Source of the DNA: Pseudomonas sp. IPO3778 | GTDB taxonomy: Bacteria; Pseudomonadota; Gammaproteobacteria; Pseudomonadales; Pseudomonadaceae | NCBI RefSeq assembly: GCF_013386825.1 | Contig: NZ_JACARC010000015.1 | Span: forward strand, 1 to 64,000 | DNA length: 64,000 nt | Direction: 5' to 3' | Shown: positions 9,623-16,421 of the stretch, piece by piece | How the letters are laid out: each line of letters begins with the position of its first letter | Numbering within the stretch: position 1 is the first letter of the stretch | Position numbers and translations under genes: made by a program | The notes under the pieces: model-generated | Seen by the model: only the letters and a program-made list of their open reading frames with translations | The model's database searches: none | Told to the model about the DNA's origin: nothing

Positions 9623-9638
9623 TGCAGTGAGCATGCCA
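9623..9638 (-). promoter_or_regulatory. Putative sigma-54 (-24/-12) promoter of the ABC/monooxygenase operon
   Basis: The minus strand reads TGGCATGCTCACTGCA, with the GG and GC dinucleotides exactly 12 bp apart as in the RpoN consensus TGGCACG-N4-TTGCA. It lies about 50 bp before the TTG start of the binding protein, a suitable distance. Sequence match only; no experimental support. Confidence 0.6.
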
Positions 9639-9912
9639 GTCTTTAAAAGAGCCGACCCTCGACCACAAAAACAGCGCAAAACCCTTATAAACCGGGGATA
9701 TCGCTGCCAAACACTTATATCGTTATACCCGTTATACGCCCCCGAATTGTTGGCAACCTTACACACTGCTTATCCACTGTTGCGTTCGCGACAGCTGCCG
9801 TAGACCTCGCTAATAAAGTTGACTGTTGCAAACCAGACAGTCACCCAAAACAAAGTCTCCCGCAGAACACTTCAACACCCACTGAATGCCCGCATTCATT
9901 GATAAACAGCAT

Positions 9913-9928
9913 TGGCATAGAACCTGCT
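9913..9928 (+). promoter_or_regulatory. Putative sigma-54 (-24/-12) promoter of the TonB receptor
   Basis: The plus strand reads TGGCATAGAACCTGCT, with GG/GC spaced 12 bp. It ends 72 bp before the receptor ATG. Together with the opposite-facing match at 9623-9638 it suggests one enhancer-binding protein, of the SfnR kind, controls both transcripts. Inference from two motif matches. Confidence 0.6.
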
Positions 9929-9999
9929 CAGAGCGAAACAGGCATGACTATTCGAATAGAAAGCTGGCACTTTTTATCTATTCATAAGGAACACGTTTA

Positions 10000-12150
10000 A
10001 TGGCTCCATTCTTTCGTGCAGAGTTGAAAAAGTTACCCCTTGCCATCCGGCAAACCACACGGCTGACCGCCTTCGGGTTCGGTTCAGCGCTGGTGTTTTC
10101 CGCCGCGGCCTTTGCGGATGACGAGGCCGCCCCGTCGACCGCCCCGCAGCTGAAAACGGTGACGGTGGAGGCGCAAAAAATCACCCCCGTGGAGGCGGCA
10201 AAAAGTCAGTTGTCCGAGGTGCCGGGCGGCACCAGCGTGGTCGACAGCGAACAGGTGGCCAAGGGACGCACCGCCACCTTGCAGGACACCCTCGCCTATC
10301 AGCCCGGAGTGTTTGTGCAGTCCACCGGTGGCAACGACGCGGCCAAGATTTCCATTCGTGGATCGGGGGCCAACACCTCGCCGGGGTATTTCCGTGAGGG
10401 CATCAAGTTCCTGTTCGACGGCCTGCCGATCACCGGCCCGGGCGGCACACCCTACGAATTCCTCAATGGCTCGGGGGTGAACTACACCGAAATCCTGCGG
10501 GGTGCCAACGCCTTCCAATACGGCGCGCTGAGCCTTGGCGGCGCCATCAACTTCGTCAACCAGACCGGCTACACCGCACCCGGCCTGCGAGTGCGGGCGG
10601 AAACCGGGAGCTACGGCTACAACAAGCAAAGCCTGAGCGTCGGCGGCGTGGAGGGCGCGTTCGATTACTACCTGAATGCCGACAACTACCGCAGCGACGG
10701 CTACCGCGACTACAGCCTGTCGAAGAGCCAGGGCGTGGTGGCCAACTTTGGCTACCGCTTCAGCCCGCAACTCGAAACCCGAGTGATGCTGCGTTACCGC
10801 GACGAGTTCCACAACGACCCAAGCGCCACCACCCTGGACGCGGTCAAGCACCACTCCGACCGCGCCAGCGCCACCGCCGAAAGCAGCGGCGCCGGCAGCC
10901 GTCGACCCGGCAGCGTATGGCTCGGCAGCAAGACCACCTACACCTTTGAGGACGACGCCACCCTGTCGGTGGGCTTCGTCTACTACCAGTACGCCCACAA
11001 CAACAGCCCGAACAGCCCGAGCAACCCGAGCTACTGGGACTGGCATGACCTGAGCGCGGTGATCAACTACGACCGGCGCGACACCCTGTTCGGCCACGAA
11101 AGCCGCTCCAGCCTGGCCTTCACCTCCACCGAACACCTCAAGGGCCAGGTCGACTCCACTTTCGCCAACAAACAGACGCGCAAGTTCGTCGACTACAGCT
11201 CCTCGTTCGATCACGTGTTCTCCCTGGGCAACGACCTGGAACTGGTGGACGGCCTGTGGCTGACCAGCGGCGTATCGGCGATCAACGTGCGCCGCCACGC
11301 CGACGTCAAGGAGTCCCTGGTGGCCAACACCACCACCTACCCGAGCGATGTGACCTACGACAACTGGAGCCTGGCACCGCGAGTGGGCGTGCGTTACGAG
11401 TTCAACCCCCAACTGCAGGTGTTCGCCAACGTCAGCCGCTCCGTCGACCCACCGGCGTCGTGGGAATACTCCGGCTCCGGGCCGACCGCACCGTACGTAC
11501 GGCCGCTGGTGGAACAGAAAGCCAATACCGTGGAAATCGGGATCAAGGGTTCATCGGGCATCTTTGACGGCAGCCTGGCGCTCTACCGCTCGTGGGTGAA
11601 AAATGAATTGCTCAACGTGCAGATCATTCCAGCCACCTCTACCGAGGCTGCCGTCACCGGCGCGTTCAACGCCACGCCGACGATCCACCAAGGCATCGAA
11701 GCCGGCCTGAACACACGCCTGTGGGAAAACACCTCGGGTGAAAAGATCACCCTGCGCCAGGTGTATACCTATAACGACTTCTACTACCGGCACGACCCGA
11801 CCTTCGGCAACAACCAGTTGCCGGGGATTCCCAAGCACATCTATCAGGGCGAAGTGCAGTACCAGCACCCGGCGGGCTTCTACACCGGGGTGAATGTGCA
11901 GTCGGCGTCGCGTACGGCGGTGGATTATGCGAACAGCTTCTACGCGCCCTCCTACACGATCTTTGGGGCGAACGTGGGGTATGAAACGCCGAGCAAAGAC
12001 TGGAAGGTGTCGCTGGATGTGAAGAACCTGACCAACCAGAAGTACGTGACGGCCGTGCAGCCGTTGTACGACGCGAAGGGCCAGGATACGGCGTCGTTGT
12101 ATCCGGGGGATGGGATTGGGGCGTATGTGGCGGTGGAAATGCGCTATTGA
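10000..12150 (+). CDS. TonB-dependent outer-membrane receptor
   Basis: 716-residue outer-membrane active transporter powered by TonB-ExbBD. An N-terminal signal peptide (about 1-39, cleavage near FAD) is followed by a TonB-box-like LKTVTVEA, the plug domain (about 60-170; KGRTATLQDTLAYQPGVFVQ) and a 22-strand barrel rich in alternating aromatic strands, ending in the aromatic residue of AVEMRY that barrel assembly requires. Length is typical. The divergent ABC operon and its monooxygenases suggest that receptor and transporter carry the same organic compound across the two membranes; the ligand is unknown. The ATG is preceded by AAGGA. Confidence 0.93.
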   Translation: MAPFFRAELKKLPLAIRQTTRLTAFGFGSALVFSAAAFADDEAAPSTAPQLKTVTVEAQKITPVEAAKSQLSEVPGGTSVVDSEQVAKGRTATLQDTLAYQPGVFVQSTGGNDAAKISIRGSGANTSPGYFREGIKFLFDGLPITGPGGTPYEFLNGSGVNYTEILRGANAFQYGALSLGGAINFVNQTGYTAPGLRVRAETGSYGYNKQSLSVGGVEGAFDYYLNADNYRSDGYRDYSLSKSQGVVANFGYRFSPQLETRVMLRYRDEFHNDPSATTLDAVKHHSDRASATAESSGAGSRRPGSVWLGSKTTYTFEDDATLSVGFVYYQYAHNNSPNSPSNPSYWDWHDLSAVINYDRRDTLFGHESRSSLAFTSTEHLKGQVDSTFANKQTRKFVDYSSSFDHVFSLGNDLELVDGLWLTSGVSAINVRRHADVKESLVANTTTYPSDVTYDNWSLAPRVGVRYEFNPQLQVFANVSRSVDPPASWEYSGSGPTAPYVRPLVEQKANTVEIGIKGSSGIFDGSLALYRSWVKNELLNVQIIPATSTEAAVTGAFNATPTIHQGIEAGLNTRLWENTSGEKITLRQVYTYNDFYYRHDPTFGNNQLPGIPKHIYQGEVQYQHPAGFYTGVNVQSASRTAVDYANSFYAPSYTIFGANVGYETPSKDWKVSLDVKNLTNQKYVTAVQPLYDAKGQDTASLYPGDGIGAYVAVEMRY

Positions 12151-12158
12151 GGCCGCGT

Positions 12159-12193
12159 CGATCGCTGGGGGGATCGCCTCACCCCAGCGGTCG
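12159..12193. terminator. Hairpin between convergent receptor and AraC-chimera genes
   Basis: A 12-bp stem (arm 12159-12170 with 12182-12193, one G-T pair, 11-nt loop) sits 8 bp past the receptor stop and 7 bp past the chimera stop. No long T-tract follows on either side, so it is a weak but well-placed bidirectional terminator candidate. Confidence 0.45.
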
Positions 12194-12199
12194 ATGTGC

Positions 12200-13306
12200 T
12201 TATTTCTCGGTGACGCAAGCGTCGGGGGAAGCCCGGTAACTGCGGGGCGCACGTCCTACCACGCGCTTGAAGGCATGACTGAAGGCGCTTTCAGACGTGT
12301 AGCCCAGGGATTGACCTACCCCGGCCACCGAGAGGTCGCTTTCCCGCAGCGCACGTTCTGCCAGGCGCATACGCCATTCGATAAGGTATGCGAACGGCGT
12401 GCGCCCCACTGACGCCTTGAAACGAACCGAAAAAGTGGTTCGGGACATTGCACACGCACTGGCCAGCGCTTCGAGTTTCCAGTCCCGCTCGGGCGCTTGG
12501 TGCATCAGGCGCAGTGAGGGGGCCAGGCGCGAATCACCCAGCGCCCGCAGCCATCCAACGGGAAACGCGCCGGAGGCCGCCAGATGGGCGCGCAACAGCT
12601 CGACGAACATCAGTTGGGCGATCTGCGACGAGGCAAGCTGCTGGCATTCCGCGCGGCTCGAAGGAATGTTGCAAGCGCAAAACTCACTCAGTTCATCCAG
12701 ATTCGCCTGGGTGACTTTGTCCCCCTCCACAATCTCCCAGAAACGCTTGCCTGGAATGTCCGTATCGAAGTTCTGCGCAAGCAGAGTGCCGTACTCCTCG
12801 CTGTATCTGGCCCATGACGTTGTAGAAGACTCCATGATCAACAGATTGGCCAAGGTGCCAGCGTAGTACTGAGAAAGACCACCCAACCTGTTCACAAAGT
12901 ACCGGTCCGCAGTGTTTTCGGTCGTTGCGTACTGCGACAAACGTAGAGACTCACCAGCCTTCAAACGAGCCAATGCCGGAACGAGCTTGATGCGGCCAAC
13001 CATCGCGATGCCATGCTGCTCACCTTCTTGATCACTGACCTGCGAGTGCCGCTCGGCAATCAAAGTGAACAGGCAATCTGCCCGCCGGAACCGCTCAACA
13101 AAATGGGCATGGTCGTCTTTCAAATAGCGCTGGTCATAAGACCAGACCAGCCAAGGGTAGAAAGAGTAGTAGCGCGCCCGATCAGTAACGTTGGTGATGC
13201 CTGGAAGCAACTGGCTATAGATCATCCCGCAGGGCGCCTGAGTCCCCAGATGATCGATTCCGGTGCTCGCATAAGGCGGTTTCAACCAACCAGTGGTGAG
13301 CTTCAT
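12200..13306 (-). CDS. Chimera: island hypothetical N-terminus fused in frame to AraC-type DNA-binding tail
   Basis: 368-residue open frame made of two unrelated parts. Residues 1 to about 222 (GTQAPCGMIYSQLLPGITN, VTDRARYYSFYPWLVW) belong to a conserved hypothetical type I associate with accessory DNA but cannot name. Residues about 223-368 are the second half of a cupin-type AraC regulator, with both helix-turn-helix units intact (LEALASACAMSRTTFSVRF and VGQSLGYTSESAFSHAFKR). Base composition changes near 12650, from roughly balanced AT/GC upstream to strongly GC-rich downstream. The effector-binding half of the AraC protein is missing, so its original regulation must be lost; the fused product could still bind DNA. 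The start is preceded by AAGGA. Confidence 0.75.
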   Translation of the reverse strand: MKLTTGWLKPPYASTGIDHLGTQAPCGMIYSQLLPGITNVTDRARYYSFYPWLVWSYDQRYLKDDHAHFVERFRRADCLFTLIAERHSQVSDQEGEQHGIAMVGRIKLVPALARLKAGESLRLSQYATTENTADRYFVNRLGGLSQYYAGTLANLLIMESSTTSWARYSEEYGTLLAQNFDTDIPGKRFWEIVEGDKVTQANLDELSEFCACNIPSSRAECQQLASSQIAQLMFVELLRAHLAASGAFPVGWLRALGDSRLAPSLRLMHQAPERDWKLEALASACAMSRTTFSVRFKASVGRTPFAYLIEWRMRLAERALRESDLSVAGVGQSLGYTSESAFSHAFKRVVGRAPRSYRASPDACVTEK

Positions 13307-13396
13307 TGACGATTAATCCTTCAATACGCCTGGTAGCTTTCAAGGAGCGAACGGTATAGTGGCACAGCGCCACACAAAAATGACAAGGAAGTACCG

Positions 13397-13799
13397 TTGA
13401 AGTATCTGATCGATCTGTTCAAAACCTATGCCGCCACAATGCTACAAGTCACCATCACCAGAAGGTGACGCGGCTCTTACGGCCTTTGCAGAGAAAGTAA
13501 AAAACTATTTGGAAGAGTCCAAGCGCCAAGTCATCGCAGTCACCGTCACCGGCCACAGTGATCGGATCCCAGTACTTACTTCTAACGATAGCAATCAAAA
13601 ACTGTCACGCCGCCGGGCTGAAAGTGTCGTTGAAAAGCTCAAACCCCTTGGCCCCGAATTGCAGTTCAATATCAAGGCGGCAGGTTCTCATATGCCTATC
13701 TCAAACTGCGCACGCAATCTGCCCAAACCAGAACTCAAGGAATGCTTGGCAACGGATCGCCGCGTGCAGATCGTTATCCAAACGAAAGCGATTCAGTAA
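13397..13799 (+). pseudogene. OmpA/MotB-like peptidoglycan-binding domain, frameshifted fragment
   Basis: Two overlapping frames together look like the C-terminal domain of an OmpA-family protein. Frame one starts KYLIDLFKTYAATMLQVT at about 13400 and stops at 13469; frame two runs to 13799 with SPEGDAALTAFAEKVKNYL, VTVTGHSDRIP, LSRRRAESVVEKL and the terminal DRRVQIVI, all OmpA-domain signatures. A shift at about 13440-13465 separates them. The T-G-H-S-D-R stretch matches the T-G-H-T-D peptidoglycan motif. The fragment lacks a signal peptide or membrane anchor. It may alternatively be a short expressed ORF from the ATG at 13428. Confidence 0.55.
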
Positions 13800-13910
13800 C
13801 GGACTTGAAAAAAATTAAAGGGCGTGCAGCCACCGTCCCGTAGATTCTGCTGGCGTGGGAAGAGCGGTATCGACGAAGCGCAAACCTCTGACTCTGTAAA
13901 CTAGGGACAC

Positions 13911-14522
13911 ATGAATAAATGGTTCAAGAGTCGCACTATGTGGCTGTCAGCATTGCCGGCTGTGATAGTTCTCGTGTCAGTACTGGAGACGACAGCCACC
14001 ATCTCTGGCCCACTTCTGCCCTATCTATTCCCACCTAAATCGCCTGACGGCGTCAATCCTGCACTGCTTGGAAACTGGTACCAGGAGTTCGAGTTTCTAG
14101 ACCGTGGTTTCATCGTCCACTTCCAAGGCACCATCCAGTACTTTACGAACAAGACCTACAGGGTCACCGGCGACTTGAAAGCGACCAGTACCGCACCGGG
14201 AATTCCATTCGTCATCCACTACGACTATGACGGAAATGGAGAGTGGCAAGCTACCGATGCTGAATTGGTGATCAAAGTGATAAACGCCGAAGTTCCCTTG
14301 TCTAGCACCATCTTGGGAGAAAAAACCATCCCAGCCATTGATCTTGGCCTCCCCTCAGACAGTCCAGCGATGGATCTTGGCCCGAAATTCAAGCTCGCCC
14401 AATCACAGCGATATGACATTCGCAGCACGTCTAAGGACAAGATTGTCCTAGAGACCAATGGCCTGTACGAAGATACGTTCATGATCAATATGACGCGTAC
14501 CAAGCGTACCTACCTGCGATAA
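13911..14522 (+). CDS. Hypothetical membrane-anchored protein
   Basis: 203 residues, not recognised. An N-terminal membrane segment or signal anchor (about residues 10-32, SALPAVIVLVSVLETTATIS) leads to a predicted beta-rich periplasmic part with a repeated W/Y-x-x-x-F pattern (GNWYQEFEFLDRGF, GTIQYFTNKTYRVTGDL). It follows the OmpA-like fragment by 111 bp on the same strand and may have been its partner in an envelope function. Composition is closer to the island than to the core genes. Function unknown. Confidence 0.6.
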   Translation: MNKWFKSRTMWLSALPAVIVLVSVLETTATISGPLLPYLFPPKSPDGVNPALLGNWYQEFEFLDRGFIVHFQGTIQYFTNKTYRVTGDLKATSTAPGIPFVIHYDYDGNGEWQATDAELVIKVINAEVPLSSTILGEKTIPAIDLGLPSDSPAMDLGPKFKLAQSQRYDIRSTSKDKIVLETNGLYEDTFMINMTRTKRTYLR

Positions 14523-14724
14523 CGCGCATGACCACCTTTTTGGACCGAGACCTCACAATCCTCTCAGCGCGCGCGGGGAGTCTGGAACAAAATGAAGTAG
14601 TAAGGAGAACTTTGCGATCACCTGCTCAAGTAAAATCTTGAGCTTGACCGATAGCGAAAAGGATTTCTCCTCCCCGCCGACTATGACATTTGTCCACGTC
14701 ACGTCGCATGAAAGGAAGCACGGC

Positions 14725-14949
14725 ATGTACACGTATGAAGTTGCTCAGCCAACAGAGCATATGCTTCTGACGGAAATATTCGATCTCGATAACAGCCGAG
14801 CGATTGATCCAACGGAATTTTTAAGCCAAGAGCTTGCAGCGGTCATGCAAGACAGAAATGAGCTTGCCGGCAGGTACACCCGCAATCCAGAATCGCCTTG
14901 GATGGTGTGTCAACTCTGCGGAGGCGCTGTGATGCTGGTGCGAACATAG
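14725..14949 (+). CDS. Truncated hypothetical protein with CxxC zinc-ribbon start
   Basis: 74 residues, start chosen for AAAGGA 8 nt upstream. The last residues read CQLCGGAVMLVRT, which looks like the first half of a zinc ribbon such as the one near the N-terminus of CoiA-like and related island proteins (C-x-x-C then a second pair downstream). The reading frame stops immediately after, so it is probably the surviving 5' end of a longer gene. Weak evidence for function. Confidence 0.4.
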   Translation: MYTYEVAQPTEHMLLTEIFDLDNSRAIDPTEFLSQELAAVMQDRNELAGRYTRNPESPWMVCQLCGGAVMLVRT

Positions 14950-15091
14950 CAGAGACACTTCCATTTTCGCCACCACCCCATAGTCGGCACTTAGCATCAA
15001 TATTTTGGTCTGCCTTAGATTGCTTTTACCAGAGTCTTCCAGGTTCATGACGAAGATTCGCCTCCTTCGTCCGCAGCAGAACATCCCGCCA

Positions 15092-15133
15092 AAAGCCCCC
15101 GCATGCCTAGCGTTTCGGGGGCTTTGCTTTTTT
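15092..15133 (+). terminator. Rho-independent terminator
   Basis: Stem AAAGCCCCC with GGGGGCTTT, 16-nt loop, followed by GCTTTTTT on the plus strand. It would end rightward transcripts from the 13.4-14.9 kb island genes and insulates the leftward gene at 15169-16047. Confidence 0.8.
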
Positions 15134-15168
15134 AGGTTGGAGAGATATCGAAGAGTATAGGCAGCGCC

Positions 15169-16047
15169 TCATTCAGAGGAGACGAAGTTGGTTATCCGCG
15201 CCACCGCCGATGCTTCCAAGAGATAGAGCTGGTTGATCAGCATGAACTCGCGCACAGCTTCCCGAGGATTGCAAAGGATCTCACGGTGAGCTCGGGGATT
15301 ACGGTAAGCAAGAAAAACTGCCACGAACAGTCCCACTTTTCCTGCCTGCTCACCACCGTCCAGATCGCTCCAGTGGAGCAGGGACTTGTCGCCCTCAAAA
15401 GCTTTCTTGAACAGATGAGAGCCACTCTTGTCATAAATGCATATTCTATCTCTGACAATGTCTTCTAATCGACGAAAGGCGGTATTAATCGCTGAGTCCG
15501 GACTCTCAAGGAGGCTGATCGCCAACTCTACAAGTCTCTCGTCGAGAAGCCCTAAATTGATAGCAGCAGGAAAGCATTGCTGAACATCACGGACGTCAGT
15601 TTCTCGCGGCGAATTTGGTTGTCGTAGGATGTAGTCGTAGAATCTAGTTGGACGAATAGGGCGAGACTTTTCCAGTCTTTCCAAATCAGATGAAAGCAGG
15701 CATCCAGCCTCAATCCGTTGCTTCACCGCTCGATCGATGTCGTACTCTTCAATCTCTACGCTATGCAGTTGTAGGATCTTCAGAGCGGTGGAAAGCCCAC
15801 TCGGCCCCTCTCCTGAATACCCTGACGTGAAGCCTGTCTTTATAAGCACCTGTCGCGCAGGGAATATACTTAGTAAAAAACTATGCTCACCAATGCTTCC
15901 ATCGATCCAAGATAAAATCCAGGCTGACTTGATCTGCTCGCCAGAGTTGATGATATTCACGATAGCGTCGATGGAATTCTGAGTAATTCCAGAACTACCG
16001 TGATACTCAATCCCGGCAACTTTGCTGATATCTACCGTTTTCCTCAT
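15169..16047 (-). CDS. TIGR02391/Ymh-like protein with HEPN-type R-x4-H motif
   Basis: 292 residues. The C-terminal half (about 185-290) carries the Hypothetical_Ymh/TIGR02391 signature: LFKKAFEGD at 212-220, LDGGEQAGKVGLFVAVFLAYRN at 229-250 in part, and RNPRAH at 249-254. R-N-x-x-x-H is the catalytic motif of HEPN ribonucleases, so an RNA-cleaving toxin or abortive-infection role is plausible but unproven. The N-terminal half (1-180) is unrecognised; SAWILSWIDGSIGEHSFLLS looks like a beta sheet core. It lies between a decayed integrase and a terminator, in lower-GC DNA, consistent with a mobile defence cargo. The ATG is the first in the frame. Confidence 0.7.
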   Translation of the reverse strand: MRKTVDISKVAGIEYHGSSGITQNSIDAIVNIINSGEQIKSAWILSWIDGSIGEHSFLLSIFPARQVLIKTGFTSGYSGEGPSGLSTALKILQLHSVEIEEYDIDRAVKQRIEAGCLLSSDLERLEKSRPIRPTRFYDYILRQPNSPRETDVRDVQQCFPAAINLGLLDERLVELAISLLESPDSAINTAFRRLEDIVRDRICIYDKSGSHLFKKAFEGDKSLLHWSDLDGGEQAGKVGLFVAVFLAYRNPRAHREILCNPREAVREFMLINQLYLLEASAVARITNFVSSE

Positions 16048-16075
16048 TTTCGCTCCCTGACAATTGGAATTTAGC

Positions 16076-16260
16076 TTATTGTAGTGTCGGACCGAACTGA
16101 ATGGCGTCCTGTAAATGGTCAGGTGAGATATGAGAGTACCGCATCATCTGCAACGAGGCGTTACCCGCAAATATTCTATACGTCTCGAATTGCTCACCTT
16201 TAATGATGAAGTCATGATGAAGTGGCTACCTGCATAGCGTCACCGCCCTTCAACACGACA
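16076..16260 (-). pseudogene. Tyrosine recombinase (phage-type integrase), C-terminal remnant
   Basis: On the minus strand the last 60 or so codons align by eye with the end of a tyrosine integrase: GSHFIM, then in another frame IIKGEQFETYRIFAGNASLQ, MMRYSHISPDHLQDAIQFGP and a TAA at 16078-16076. This corresponds to the usual region from HxxR to the catalytic Tyr (LGHASLQMTMRYAHLSPEHL). At least one frameshift and a missing residue before MRY show it is dead. The rest of the gene is not recognisable between 16260 and 16421. It marks former mobile DNA in the middle of the island. Confidence 0.7.
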
Positions 16261-16421
16261 TCTGTCCCGAAGATTTTTGCCCGCAATATAGGACGTCAGC
16301 AGAGGCTGAATCACTGGCCGGATAAACCCAAGCCAGCGTTCAAAATAACTTGACCACTACACCGTATCCATTACCTTGCGCGGTGTGCCCCTCAGAAGTC
16401 AGGGTTAGTACAATCTTCCTC

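Larger units (their letters stand above)
9576..9999. other. Divergent regulatory region between transporter operon and TonB receptor
   Basis: 424 bp with no credible gene. It carries two outward-facing -24/-12 promoters (listed separately), a direct repeat of GTTATAC (CGTTATAC at 9721-9728 and again at 9730-9737) near the centre, and a perfect 12-bp palindrome CTATTCGAATAG at 9948-9959, just past the rightward promoter. The central repeat is a candidate activator site. No CysB-type site was recognised. Confidence 0.55.

Noticed and set aside
9610..9710. N-terminal extension of the binding protein from the start at 9710
   Set aside because: The extension has no signal peptide, and the TTG with a good ribosome site gives a standard lipoprotein signal; the region instead holds the promoter.
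14950..15133. Possible tmRNA or small RNA gene ending at the strong terminator
   Set aside because: No tRNA-like 3' end, no CCA and no tag-peptide frame could be found; the terminator can serve the upstream island genes.
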